This document shows positions 24,061 through 33,095 of a DNA stretch of 64,000 nt, one piece after another. Each line of letters opens with the position of its first letter. Position 1 is the stretch's first letter. The position numbers and the translations under genes were made by a program. The notes below the pieces were generated by a model, which worked only from the letters and a program-made list of their open reading frames with translations, had not been told where the DNA came from and ran no database searches. Source of the stretch: CAYSEW01 sp964430245 (lineage in GTDB: Bacteria > Bacteroidota > Bacteroidia > Flavobacteriales_D > Parvicellaceae); NCBI GenBank assembly GCA_964430245.1, contig CAYSEW010000011.1, positions 1-64,000 on the forward strand, read 5' to 3'.

Positions 24061-25262
24061 TTGAAAAAGCATATCAATTTTTCAGCAATAANNNNNNNNN
24101 NNNNNNNNNNNNNNNNNNNNNNNNNNNNNNNNNNNNNNNNNNNNNNNNNNNNNNNNNNNNNNNNNNNNNNNNNNNNNNNNNNNNNNNNNNNAGGTTAAAT
24201 TGCGATGAATTTGCAATGGGTAGCTCTAATGAGAATACTATTTACGGCAGTGTAATGAATCCACATGATCTAACAAAGGTCGCTGGCGGATCTTCGGGTG
24301 GCTCAGCTGCAGCTTTAGCTGAAGGCTTATGTATTGCTTCACTAGGTTCAGACACTGGCGGATCTATAAGACAGCCTGCTTCTTTTTGTGGGGTTTTAGG
24401 ACTAAAACCAACCTACGGAAGAGTTTCAAGATATGGATTAATAGCCTATGGCTCAAGTTTTGATCAGATTGGTCCTTTTACAAATAACGTAGAAGATGCT
24501 GCGTTAATTTTAGAAGTTATTTCAGGAGCTGATGAATATGACAGCACTTCTTCTACAAAACCAGTACCAGATTATATCAACCATTTAGATCTTAAAGAAA
24601 AAAAAATAAAAATTGCTATCCCTAATGAATATATCAATGCTATAGGGTTAGATAAAGAAATAAAAGAAAGCCTTTTGAATACAATAGCCCTTCTAAAGAA
24701 GGATGGGCATACAGTTCAAAACATAGACTTCCCCTTCCTTAAATATTTAATACCAATTTATTACATTCTTAGTACTGCAGAAGCTTCTTCTAATCTAGCC
24801 AGATATGATGGTGCTCATTATGGAAATAGAAGTTCGAAATCAACAGATATTGAATCAACTTATACCAACTCTAGGTCTGAGGGATTTGGATTGGAAGTTA
24901 AAAGGAGGATCATGCTTGGAAATTTCATTCTAAGCGCAGGCTATTATGATGCTTATTATACAAAAGCCCTAAAAGCAAGAAGAATCATAAAAGAAAAATC
25001 TAAACAAATTTTTCAAGATTTTGACATGATGATGACGCCTACAACTCCTTCGACTGCGTTTGATTTAGAAGGGATAAAGGACCCTATTGAAATGTACCTA
25101 CAAGACATCTTTACTGTCCATGCAAACCTTGCTGGAATGCCTGCAATTTCTATTCCTTTGGGTGTTCATTCTAATAAAATGCCATTTGGGATTCAATTGA
25201 TGACAGATGAATTTGAAGAAGAGAAATTATTGGCCTTTGCTAATTATTTAATGTCAAACTAA
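24061..25262 (+). CDS. gatA: Asp/Glu-tRNA amidotransferase subunit A, partial because of an assembly gap
   Basis: After the gap, 356 codons of GatA are present from LNCDEFAMGSSNEN to the stop. The amidase signature is visible: GGSSGGSAAALAEG and SDTGGSIRQPAS, holding the catalytic Ser and the cis-Ser. The catalytic Lys and about 115 N-terminal residues, expected in a protein of about 475, fall in the gap. Before the gap, a TTG at 24061 followed by KKHINFSAI could be the true N-terminus. The 100 N cannot hold the missing part, so the gap is under-sized. GatA releases ammonia from Gln for tRNA transamidation. gatC is at 9493. Confidence 0.88.
24092..24191. other. Assembly gap (100 N), under-sized, inside gatA
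   Basis: GatA homologues need about 330-350 bp here, so the nominal 100 N is too short if both flanks belong to the same gene. No overlap between the flanks is visible. Confidence 0.8.
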
Positions 25263-25265
25263 ACT

Positions 25266-26528
25266 GTGTTTTATTTGTTTCGATTTGCAATCTCCATATT
25301 ATTAATCTCCAACTTTTCTTTTGCTCAAACCCTTTCCGATACTTTAAAACAATTTGATTCAACAACCATTAATGAAGCTAGCTTATTAAATATTGTTAAA
25401 GATTATGAAAATAATTTATTAGAGCTCTATGCTAAACTCTATTTATTTGAGGACACCATCAATAAAGATGATTTTTCATCAAAGATTGAAATCTCATTAA
25501 ATGATTCTATTATAACCACTCGGCTGAATACGCTAAATCATAAAACTCCCTTTGATCTACGGGTTAATTCTTCCACTATTTCTGCTATTAAATTATACAT
25601 TAACAAAAAACAATATTTAATTTCAAAGATGCTTGGAATGGCTCAATTCTATTTTCCATTATTTGAGCAAGAATTAATCATACAACAACTACCTGTCGAA
25701 TTAAAATACCTACCAATAGTTGAATCAGCTTTAAATCCAACTGCTATATCTAGAGTAGGTGCAGTGGGTTTATGGCAATTTATGCCTAAAACAGCTAAGA
25801 TGATGGGCTTAAATATCACATCTTATATTGATGAAAGAAGAGACCCTATGCTGTCTACAAAACATGCCTGTCTCTATTTAAATCATCTTTATGCAATTTA
25901 TCATGATTGGAGCCTGGCACTTGCTGCATATAACGCAGGTCCAGGAAATGTAAATAAAGCCATAAGAAGATCAGGTGGCAAAAACACCTATTGGGAAATC
26001 AGGCCTTATCTACCTAAAGAAACACAAAATTATGTGCCTTCTTTTATAGCGGTTATGTACATGATGGAATATGCTAAACCTCATCATATCGAATCTAAAA
26101 AGCCAGATTTTCTGAGCTTTGAAATTGATACTGTGCATGTTAATGATCGAATTGATTTAAGCGTTCTTGAAAGCTGGCTAAGCTATGATTTAAAAAAAAT
26201 TGAATTTCTAAATCCAATGTATTTCAATAATATAATTCCAAAATCAAATAAAGTACACCCTATTGCTTTGCCTGTTTTCTTAATTGGTGATTTTATTATG
26301 CTAAAAGATAGTATCGTTAAATATTCTTCATTAGAATTTGGCACTCAACAAGTTCATTCAAAAAAATCTAACATTGCTAATCCTTCTTATTACATTATAA
26401 AAAAAGGAGACACAATATGGGATATTGCTCAAAAATATGAAGGTGTTAGTGTCGCAGATATTAAAAACCTAAACAAAGGCATTGATGTTTATAATCTTAA
26501 AACAGGGACAAAGATTATTATTAAATAA
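25266..26528 (+). CDS. MltD-like lytic transglycosylase with C-terminal LysM
   Basis: 420 residues from a GTG start, 3 bp after gatA. A signal peptide (FAISILLISNFSFA, then Q) exports it. The SLT domain (about 130-260) has the catalytic Glu in LPIVESALNP, then SRVGAVGLWQFMPKTAKMMGL and ALAAYNAGPGNVNKAI, all standard for family 1 transglycosylases that cleave peptidoglycan to anhydro-muropeptides. A single LysM (YYIIKKGDTIWDIAQKY to the end) binds glycan. The region at 1-110 is not recognised. Its position after gatA fits co-transcription. Confidence 0.9.
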   Translation: MFYLFRFAISILLISNFSFAQTLSDTLKQFDSTTINEASLLNIVKDYENNLLELYAKLYLFEDTINKDDFSSKIEISLNDSIITTRLNTLNHKTPFDLRVNSSTISAIKLYINKKQYLISKMLGMAQFYFPLFEQELIIQQLPVELKYLPIVESALNPTAISRVGAVGLWQFMPKTAKMMGLNITSYIDERRDPMLSTKHACLYLNHLYAIYHDWSLALAAYNAGPGNVNKAIRRSGGKNTYWEIRPYLPKETQNYVPSFIAVMYMMEYAKPHHIESKKPDFLSFEIDTVHVNDRIDLSVLESWLSYDLKKIEFLNPMYFNNIIPKSNKVHPIALPVFLIGDFIMLKDSIVKYSSLEFGTQQVHSKKSNIANPSYYIIKKGDTIWDIAQKYEGVSVADIKNLNKGIDVYNLKTGTKIIIK

Positions 26529-26594
26529 ATAATTGCACATCATCTAAAACCCCTTTTATCTGATTAACTTTAACATTATTAAGTTTTATAAAGA

Positions 26595-26602
26595 TATCTT
26601 TG
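26595..26602 (+). promoter_or_regulatory. Candidate -7 box that decides the start of the IPExxxVDY gene
   Basis: TATCTTTG (TAnnTTTG) overlaps the possible TTG start at 26600, so that codon would be untranscribed. The ATG at 26615 lies about 12 bp downstream and is the more likely start, with a very short leader. Confidence 0.55.
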
Positions 26603-26614
26603 ATAAAAGTTCTT

Positions 26615-27031
26615 ATGAAATACTACTTAGATGACACATATGAATATGACTTTTTATTAATTGGAATTAGCTGTCATGAAAAAGATTATCGTATTTCATG
26701 GGCATTAAATCAAAAATTATCTTTACAATTAGTGAAAGAAAAAGAAGATTTAGAGGTGTTTATTAATAAAACGAATGAGCTAAGTTTACATTCTGTTTAT
26801 ACATATAAAAATACAGAAACTCATAATGAATTCATTCTTATAAATAACCGTAGTTCTGCTGGATTTTTAATTCCAGAAAAACAGGTAGCAGATTATTTAT
26901 TAATTGTTAAAGAAAATTTTGATTTTTCATCCGAACTTTTTCTAAAAAAAATAAAAAACATCAACTTCGTACTTACAGCTTTTAAAATACCTGTAGAACA
27001 ACTTAAATCAAAAGAAAATTTAATCTTTTAA
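26615..27031 (+). CDS. IPExxxVDY family protein
   Basis: 138 residues from ATG 26615. The family name motif is present in slightly varied form (LIPEKQVADYLLIV, near residue 90-103), as are the N-terminal LLIGISCHEKDYRISWALN and the C-terminal stretch leading to VLTAFKIPVEQLK. The family is restricted to Bacteroidota, is usually next to pyruvate kinase, and has no established function. Here pyk starts 1 bp after its stop, so they form a unit. No signal peptide or membrane helix is seen. Confidence 0.85.
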   Translation: MKYYLDDTYEYDFLLIGISCHEKDYRISWALNQKLSLQLVKEKEDLEVFINKTNELSLHSVYTYKNTETHNEFILINNRSSAGFLIPEKQVADYLLIVKENFDFSSELFLKKIKNINFVLTAFKIPVEQLKSKENLIF

Positions 27032-27032
27032 A

Positions 27033-28457
27033 ATGACTAGAAAAACTAAAATTATTGCCACAATTGGACCAGCTTCTTCCTCCTTTGAGCTTATAAAGCA
27101 AATGATTTTAGAAGGTGTAAATGTATGTAGGGTCAATTTTTCGCATGGGTCTCATGAAGAAAACATACAGGCAATTAAAAACATTAGAGATGTAGATGCT
27201 AAGCTTGGTTTACATACTGCTATTCTTGCCGACTTACAGGGGCCTAAGATCAGAATTGGCGATATGCCTGAAAAAGGAGTGTTACTAAAAAAAGGAGACG
27301 AATTCACATTAGATATTAATGTGGACAAAGGAGGTGAATCTGTAGCTAAGATTACTTATTTAGACCTCCCAAAAGATGTTAAGGAAGGTGAAAGAATATT
27401 ATTAGATGATGGGAAAATTATTTTGGAAGTGACTTCTACTAATAATAAATCTATAATCAAAACGAAAGTAATAGAAGGCGGTAAATTATACTCTAAAAAA
27501 GGGGTCAACTTACCTAATACTACTATATCTACTGCAAGTCTCACTAAAAAAGATAAAGAAGATCTTAAAGTAGCCATAGACAACAATGTAGATTGGATTG
27601 GATTTTCATTTGTAAGGTTTGCCAGTGATATTATAGAATTAAAAGCGCTTATACAAGACCATGGTGGACATGCAAAAGTTATTGCAAAAATTGAAAAACC
27701 TGAAGCTGTTAATAATTTATCTGAGATACTAAATGCATGTGACGGAGTGATGGTAGCTAGAGGAGATCTAGGAGTTGAAATGCCATTAGAAAGTGTTCCT
27801 ATTATTCAAAAAGACATCGTTAATAAAGCACTTAGTCTGGCAAAACCGGTGATTATTGCTACACAGATGATGGAAAGTATGATCTCTAATATCACACCAA
27901 CTCGTGCAGAAGTTAATGATGTTGCCAATGCAGTAATGGATAGTACAGATGCAGTAATGTTAAGTGGAGAGACATCTATTGGAAAAAATCCAGTTGAAGT
28001 CATTAAAATAATGTCAAGAATAATCAATGAGGTAGAAAACAATTTCAATGGGTTATATGTACAGGAAAGCATTCCAGAAAAAAATCATGACCGATTTATT
28101 ACCGATTCTATTTGTTTTAACGCAACTAGATTGGCTCAAAGAGTAAATGCAAATGCAATTATAACAATGACTCACTCAGGGTATACTGCTTATAAAATAT
28201 CTAGTCAACGCCCAAAATCTTCAATCTTTGTTTTCTCTAGAAACAAGAAGTTACTAAGCTCTCTTTCATTAGTTTGGGGAGTTGATACATTTTATTATAA
28301 TAAGATGGTAAGCACAGATGATACCATTGCTGATATTAAAACCTTTTTAAAGAATAATAGTTTGGTTTCCAAAGGAGACCTAATTATTAATACAGCAAGT
28401 ATACCTATCGAAGAAAAAGGCAAAACAAATATGTTGAAATTAAGCTATATAGATTAA
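27033..28457 (+). CDS. pyk: Pyruvate kinase
   Basis: 474 residues. The N-terminal TKIIATIGPAS and CRVNFSHGSHEEN, and the active-site region AKIEKPEAVNN with the Lys that helps phosphoryl transfer, followed by DGVMVARGDLGVE and MMESMI, are standard. The B domain (about 70-165) and the C-terminal alpha/beta domain (TMTHSGYTAYKISSQRP) are complete. It makes pyruvate and ATP from PEP and ADP. Cotranscription with the IPExxxVDY gene is likely (1 bp apart), and the M42 peptidase follows after 5 bp. Confidence 0.97.
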   Translation: MTRKTKIIATIGPASSSFELIKQMILEGVNVCRVNFSHGSHEENIQAIKNIRDVDAKLGLHTAILADLQGPKIRIGDMPEKGVLLKKGDEFTLDINVDKGGESVAKITYLDLPKDVKEGERILLDDGKIILEVTSTNNKSIIKTKVIEGGKLYSKKGVNLPNTTISTASLTKKDKEDLKVAIDNNVDWIGFSFVRFASDIIELKALIQDHGGHAKVIAKIEKPEAVNNLSEILNACDGVMVARGDLGVEMPLESVPIIQKDIVNKALSLAKPVIIATQMMESMISNITPTRAEVNDVANAVMDSTDAVMLSGETSIGKNPVEVIKIMSRIINEVENNFNGLYVQESIPEKNHDRFITDSICFNATRLAQRVNANAIITMTHSGYTAYKISSQRPKSSIFVFSRNKKLLSSLSLVWGVDTFYYNKMVSTDDTIADIKTFLKNNSLVSKGDLIINTASIPIEEKGKTNMLKLSYID

Positions 28458-28462
28458 AAATC

Positions 28463-29506
28463 ATGAATATTAAATTATTAAAAAAAATATGTGAGGTTCC
28501 TGGAACTTCAGGATTTGAAGATAAAGTTAGGGCCTTGGTTTTAGATGAACTAAAAGCTATTAATGCTAAAACAGAAGTCGATAACATGGGGAATGTTACT
28601 GCAATTGTTAAAGGGAAAGATGCTTCGAAAAAAGTGATGCTTGCTGCTCATATGGATGAAATTGGTTTTATTGTAAAGCACATTGACGATCAGGGATTTC
28701 TTCGATTCCACACTTTAGGAGGGTTTGATCCAAAAACATTGACCTCTCAAAGAGTTATAGTTCATGGGAAAAAAGATTTAATTGGAGTAATGGGTTCTAA
28801 ACCTATACACGTTATGAGTCCTGAAGAGAAAAATAAAGCAGCTAAAATAACTGACTTCTTTATAGATCTTGGCATGTCTAAAAAAGAAGTAGAAAAATAT
28901 ATAAACGTTGGTGATCCTATTACTCGTGAAAGGGAATTAATAGAAATGGGGGAATGTGTTAATTGCAAAAGCTTGGATAATAGAGTTTCTGTATTTATAC
29001 TACTTGAAGTTCTTAAGAAATTGAAAAAGCCAGCTCACGATATTTATGCCGTTTTTACCGTACAAGAAGAAGTTGGTATTAGAGGTGCAAATGTTGCAGC
29101 ACAAGCAATACAGCCAGATTTTGGATTTGGTATAGACACTACAATTGCTTTTGATGTCCCAGGAGCTAGCCCTCATGAAAAGATCACTGAACTGGGGAAA
29201 GGCGTTGCTATCAAAATCATGGATGCAAGTACAATCTGTGATTCAAGAATGGTAAAGTTCATGCAAAAAACTGCAGATAAACATAAAATTGATTGGCAAA
29301 GTGAAATTCTTACAGCAGGAGGAACTGACACTGCTGGAATACAAAGAATGACTCCCGGAGGATCTATTGCTGGAGCAATTTCCATTCCTACAAGACATAT
29401 CCATCAAGTAATTGAAATGACACACAAAAAGGATATTCAAGATGCAATTAATTTATTGAAAAAGTGCCTTGAAGAGCTAAACACCTATAACTGGAAATTC
29501 AATTAG
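28463..29506 (+). CDS. M42 family aminopeptidase (glutamyl aminopeptidase/endoglucanase-M type)
   Basis: 347 residues, normal for the family. The opening KKICEVPGTSGFEDKVR and metal ligands are visible: AAHMDEIGF (His and Asp), LDNRVS (bridging Asp), VQEEVGIRGA (catalytic and metal Glu), IDTT (Asp) and the C-terminal SIPTRHIHQVIEM (His). These dinuclear cobalt or zinc peptidases form dodecameric particles and trim small peptides in the cytoplasm. Older annotations as endoglucanase are misleading. It ends sharing TTAG with the convergent pheS stop. Confidence 0.92.
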   Translation: MNIKLLKKICEVPGTSGFEDKVRALVLDELKAINAKTEVDNMGNVTAIVKGKDASKKVMLAAHMDEIGFIVKHIDDQGFLRFHTLGGFDPKTLTSQRVIVHGKKDLIGVMGSKPIHVMSPEEKNKAAKITDFFIDLGMSKKEVEKYINVGDPITRERELIEMGECVNCKSLDNRVSVFILLEVLKKLKKPAHDIYAVFTVQEEVGIRGANVAAQAIQPDFGFGIDTTIAFDVPGASPHEKITELGKGVAIKIMDASTICDSRMVKFMQKTADKHKIDWQSEILTAGGTDTAGIQRMTPGGSIAGAISIPTRHIHQVIEMTHKKDIQDAINLLKKCLEELNTYNWKFN

Positions 29507-30522
29507 AAATTTGCCTTTTTAAATTGTTCTAAAAACCGAAGGTCATTTTCGGAGTACAATCGAAGATCATTAACTTGATACTTTAATTGTGCTATTCTCT
29601 CGATACCCATTCCAAATGCAAATCCAGTATATTTTTCTGGGTCTATTTTACAATTTATCAACACATTGGGGTCTACCATTCCACAACCCATTATCTCTAA
29701 CCATCCAGAGTATTTACAAACATTACATCCTTTTCCTGAGCAAATCGTACATGAAACATCTAATTCAGCAGAAGGTTCTGTAAATGGAAAATAAGAAGGT
29801 CTTAATCTAATTTTTGCGTCTTCCCCAAACATCTCTTTAGTGAAAAAAATCAATGTCTGTTTTAAATCTCCAAATGAAACATTCTCATCAATATATAATC
29901 CTTCTACTTGATGGAAAAAACAATGGGCTCTAGCGGATATAGCCTCATTTCTATATACTCTTCCAGGTGAAATTGTTCTTATAGGAGGTTTCTTGCTTTC
30001 CATTTCCCGAACCTGAACAGAAGAAGTATGAGTTCTTAAAGCTAAATCATGAGAAATAAAGAAAGTATCCTGCATATCTCTAGCGGGATGATTTTCTGGA
30101 AAATTCAATGCTGAAAAATTATGCCAATCATCTTCAATTTCTGGACCTTCTGAAATAGAAAACCCTATACTTGAAAAAATATCAATGATTTCATTTTTAA
30201 TAATAGAAATTGGATGCCTAGTACCCAGATTATAAGGCTGACCAGGTATTGTTAAGTCTGATGAAATTTGCTCTCCATCTTTATTATTATCAGAAGAAGA
30301 TTTCAATAAATTAACCTTCTCTTGAGCTTCTTTTTTTAATAAATTTAATTGCCTTCCAAATTCTTTTTTTTGATCAGCTGGGACATTTTTAAATTCATTA
30401 AAAAGGGCGGTTATTTTTCCCTTTTTCCCCAACATGGATATTCTGAATGATTCAACATCTTCAGGTTTTGAAGTTTTAAAAACCCTAACTTCTTCTATTA
30501 TTTCCTGAACTTTTTCAAGCAT
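29503..30522 (-). CDS. pheS: Phenylalanyl-tRNA synthetase alpha subunit
   Basis: 339 residues from ATG 30522; the reading frame extends upstream inside the cyclophilin gene, but that part is not homologous. The N-terminal coiled coil (1-90, MLEKVQEIIEEVRVF...) binds tRNA-Phe. Class II motifs: GTRHPISIIKNEII, YRNEAISARAHCFFHQVEGL (motif 2 area) and FAFGMGIERIAQLKY (motif 3). A CxxC...CxxC stretch (CTICSGKGCNVCKYSG) is a variable zinc-like insertion seen in many Bacteroidota PheS. The partner pheT is at 49622, not adjacent as in many bacteria. Its start overlaps the cyclophilin by 25 bp. Confidence 0.96.
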   Translation of the reverse strand: MLEKVQEIIEEVRVFKTSKPEDVESFRISMLGKKGKITALFNEFKNVPADQKKEFGRQLNLLKKEAQEKVNLLKSSSDNNKDGEQISSDLTIPGQPYNLGTRHPISIIKNEIIDIFSSIGFSISEGPEIEDDWHNFSALNFPENHPARDMQDTFFISHDLALRTHTSSVQVREMESKKPPIRTISPGRVYRNEAISARAHCFFHQVEGLYIDENVSFGDLKQTLIFFTKEMFGEDAKIRLRPSYFPFTEPSAELDVSCTICSGKGCNVCKYSGWLEIMGCGMVDPNVLINCKIDPEKYTGFAFGMGIERIAQLKYQVNDLRLYSENDLRFLEQFKKANF

Positions 30523-31376
30523 CTTTTTCTTTTTATTATTTGAGCAGATATAATAACAATATCTTCTTTTGGCCTGTCTCCAGCACGTGTTATTGAAGCA
30601 CAAATTTCATCAATTATATTTAAACCTTCTATTACTTCTCCAAAAACAGTATATCCTCCATCTAAAAAAGGGGTTCCTCCAATGGTAGTATAATCCTGAA
30701 TTGCGTTGGCTGAAAATTTAAAAACAGACGGCCCTTGTATCGCCATTGGTCTAATCTTGTTGATTAAAATATTAACACTATCCTGATACCTGTTTTTTTG
30801 ACAATATTCTAATCTCTTTAAATAATTACTATTCTCAGGAAGCTTAAAAAAAATGTCAATTAACTCTCTTTCTTTTCGAGAATTGATTTTATTTTCCATT
30901 TGCTGCAACTGCTCAATTGAATAAGTCTTCCCTTGCACCAAATAAAATTGACTACCACTAGATGCTTTTAAAGGATTGACGTTGTCTCCCATTCTTGCTG
31001 CAGCTAAAGCCCCTTTTTTATGGTAATATTCCTGATAAAATTCAGCAGGTATTGTTTCTCCTTCACTATCTTTACCTAAAGATCCATCGAAATTGGGGTC
31101 TTTTGAGTTAGGGTCTCCTGCCTGAGCCATAAACCCTTTAATAACTCTATGAAAAAGCACCCCATCATAAAACCCTTCCTTCACTAGCTTTATAAAATTT
31201 TCTTGATGCTTTTTAGTTTTTGGATAAAGTAGAATAACAATATTCCCTTTATTTGTAATTAGCTCAATTTTTACCTGCCCCTTGCTAATTAATGAAATAG
31301 AAGACCCATTTTTGCTAATGAATAACAACACAAACATCAGTGAAATTGTTATAGATTTAAACCAATTGGACTTCAT
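30498..31376 (-). CDS. Cyclophilin-type peptidyl-prolyl isomerase, exported, with a large insertion
   Basis: 292 residues. An N-terminal hydrophobic signal precedes the fold. The core starts KIELITNKGNIVILLYP and has FHRVIKGFMAQAGDP (catalytic Arg region) and SSGSQFYLVQGK. Then about 80 helical, charged residues interrupt before the ending TPFLDGGYTVFGEVIEG. A regular cyclophilin is about 165 residues, so the insert is near residues 155-240. Insertions here are known in Bacteroidota homologues. It would help periplasmic protein folding. Its stop lies inside the start of pheS, so the two are translationally coupled. Confidence 0.9.
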   Translation of the reverse strand: MKSNWFKSITISLMFVLLFISKNGSSISLISKGQVKIELITNKGNIVILLYPKTKKHQENFIKLVKEGFYDGVLFHRVIKGFMAQAGDPNSKDPNFDGSLGKDSEGETIPAEFYQEYYHKKGALAAARMGDNVNPLKASSGSQFYLVQGKTYSIEQLQQMENKINSRKERELIDIFFKLPENSNYLKRLEYCQKNRYQDSVNILINKIRPMAIQGPSVFKFSANAIQDYTTIGGTPFLDGGYTVFGEVIEGLNIIDEICASITRAGDRPKEDIVIISAQIIKRKRCLKKFRK

Positions 31377-31396
31377 TTATATTTTTTGTAAATTTG
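31366..31396 (+). promoter_or_regulatory. Promoter for the lipoprotein gene at 31453 (TTG-N20-TAAATTTG)
   Basis: A -33 TTG (31366-31368) is followed after 20 bp by TAAATTTG (31389-31396), the full Bacteroidota promoter arrangement. The start codon is 56 bp downstream. The -33 element lies inside the beginning of the divergent cyclophilin gene. Confidence 0.6.
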
Positions 31397-31452
31397 TTAC
31401 TTATGCAAAGTAAGGAAATAGTATTCTATTTTGAAGAACTAAACTCTATAAA

Positions 31453-31818
31453 ATGACCATTAAATTTAAATTCCTCCATAAAATTCTTTTGTTTATTCTA
31501 ATCATTGTAACTACTGCATCATGTTACAAGAAACAAGACACAATTGTTATAATTACAGTTAGGGATACAATTACTAATGACCTTGTTGTGGGGGCTTCAG
31601 TTAGACTCATGTATGACACCACAGGCAACCCTAATCCTGCAAGAATTGATGTTACAGCTACTACTAACCCTCAAGGTCAAGCTGTTTTTAATTTCAATGA
31701 ATTATATCAATCTGGTCAAGCAGGTTTTGCTGTTTTAGATGTCTTATTAAATGGCACAAAAGTAGATGTAATACAAATTGAAGAAGAGATAACTACTGAA
31801 GAAACTGTCTATCTTTAG
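31453..31818 (+). CDS. Small lipoprotein with one Ig-like/regulatory-like domain
   Basis: 121 residues. The signal peptide ends in TTASC (lipobox). The mature part is one beta-sandwich-like repeat: IVIITVRDTITNDLVVGASVRLM, then a variable loop, TNPQGQAVFNFNELY and a final strand pair. The pattern DxxTNxxVxGAxV...T(D/N)xxGxAxF is typical of CarboxypepD_reg or Big-1-like domains on surface lipoproteins. Function unknown. The stop codon TAG overlaps the convergent gene's TAA in TTAG. Confidence 0.65.
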   Translation: MTIKFKFLHKILLFILIIVTTASCYKKQDTIVIITVRDTITNDLVVGASVRLMYDTTGNPNPARIDVTATTNPQGQAVFNFNELYQSGQAGFAVLDVLLNGTKVDVIQIEEEITTEETVYL

Positions 31819-32147
31819 TTTTCACTTAGATAATCAATTATTGCTTCTTTGATTATTTTTTCTTGTTCTTTCTCAGAAAGTTTAGGTAATTCTTTTACTA
31901 TTTCAAAATGGGGCCAGCCATCTTTGTCTTTTCCTCTATTCTTATAATACCCATATGGTTCAAAAACTGAACATATCCCAATGTGGATAACGTCAAGCTT
32001 TTGATCCTTAGATAATTTCTGATATCCTAAATTAAGCTCTTGAATACCTATAAGAAATAATATGGACTGTAAGTCAATACTAGCATCAAAATTTTTAGCA
32101 ATTTTCTCTGTAGTATCTCTCCATTTCTTTTCAAATTCTAAATCCAT
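31815..32147 (-). CDS. Conserved hypothetical protein, mostly helical
   Basis: 110 residues without signal or membrane segment. Strongly charged, with a helix-rich N-terminus (FEKKWRDTTEKIAKNFDASIDLQSILFLIGIQELNLG), a middle Y-rich block (VFEPYGYYKNRGKDKDGWPHFE) and a charged end (SEKEQEKIIKEAIIDYLSEN). I believe the block with PYGYY and GWPHFE is conserved in flavobacterial homologues, but I know no function. It is divergent from the enoyl-CoA hydratase gene, with 85 bp between starts. Confidence 0.65.
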   Translation of the reverse strand: MDLEFEKKWRDTTEKIAKNFDASIDLQSILFLIGIQELNLGYQKLSKDQKLDVIHIGICSVFEPYGYYKNRGKDKDGWPHFEIVKELPKLSEKEQEKIIKEAIIDYLSEN

Positions 32148-32232
32148 AGAACAAATTTACTTATAAAGTTATTTGAACTCCATAAAATATTACAAATTCA
32201 AAAAAACCCTTTTCTTTGCTAAAAAATTAACT

Positions 32233-33015
32233 ATGGAATTTAATAACATACTCTATACAAATAATGATCAAATTGCTACCATAACGATCAATAGACCTCA
32301 ACAATTAAACGCCTTAAACAAAACTACAATAGATGAGTTAAATAGCTGTTTAATTCATGCTGAAAAAGATGCTAATATTAGAGTTATCATTTTAACAGGC
32401 AGTGGAGAAAAAGCATTTATTGCAGGTGCTGACATAAAAGAGTTTGCTGATTTCTCGATAGAAAAAGGCAAAAATCTTTCTGCAGACGGTCATGCCAAAC
32501 TATTTGACCTAGTTGAAAATTTAAATACTCCTGTTATTGCAGCAATAAATGGATTTGCATTAGGGGGTGGTTTAGAACTAGCTATGTCCGCACATATTAG
32601 AGTAGCATCTAATAATGCAAAATTAGGGCTTCCTGAAGTAAGCTTGGGTGTTATTCCTGGTTATGGGGGGACACAGCGATTATCTCAGTTAACTGGAAAA
32701 GGGAAGGCCATGGAATTAATTCTAACTGCAGGGATGATTTCGGCAGATGAAGCTTATAATATTAAATTAGTAAATCATGTGGTTCCTCAAAATGAACTTA
32801 TCGATACTTGCTTGAAGATTGCTAAAAAAATTCTCCGCAATTCACCAATGGCAATAAAAAGTGCTATTACCTCTGTAAATGCTGGCTATAAAAGTGGAGA
32901 AAATGGGTTCGAAACAGAAATTGAACAATTTGGAAAATGTTTTGGAACAGAAGACTTTAAAGAAGGTACTCAAGCATTTCTTGAAAAAAGACCCGCTAAC
33001 TTCTCTGGTAACTAA
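32233..33015 (+). CDS. Enoyl-CoA hydratase/isomerase (crotonase family)
   Basis: 260 residues from ATG 32233; an upstream in-frame ATG at 32173 would add a basic tail not typical of the family. Crotonase features: RPQQLNALNKTT, the oxyanion-hole blocks GAGE..AFIAGADIKEF and FALGGGLELAMSAH, and LPEVSLGVIPGYGGTQRL holding the catalytic Glu pair position. This is typical short-chain enoyl-CoA hydratase for beta-oxidation, or a related 3-hydroxybutyryl-CoA dehydratase. No other beta-oxidation genes are adjacent. Confidence 0.9.
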   Translation: MEFNNILYTNNDQIATITINRPQQLNALNKTTIDELNSCLIHAEKDANIRVIILTGSGEKAFIAGADIKEFADFSIEKGKNLSADGHAKLFDLVENLNTPVIAAINGFALGGGLELAMSAHIRVASNNAKLGLPEVSLGVIPGYGGTQRLSQLTGKGKAMELILTAGMISADEAYNIKLVNHVVPQNELIDTCLKIAKKILRNSPMAIKSAITSVNAGYKSGENGFETEIEQFGKCFGTEDFKEGTQAFLEKRPANFSGN

Positions 33016-33095
33016 ATTCATTTTGTTGAAACAAAGAATAGAAAGTAAAATATTCTATTTAAATACTTCGTTCTTTTACAGAAAAGAAGCCAACA

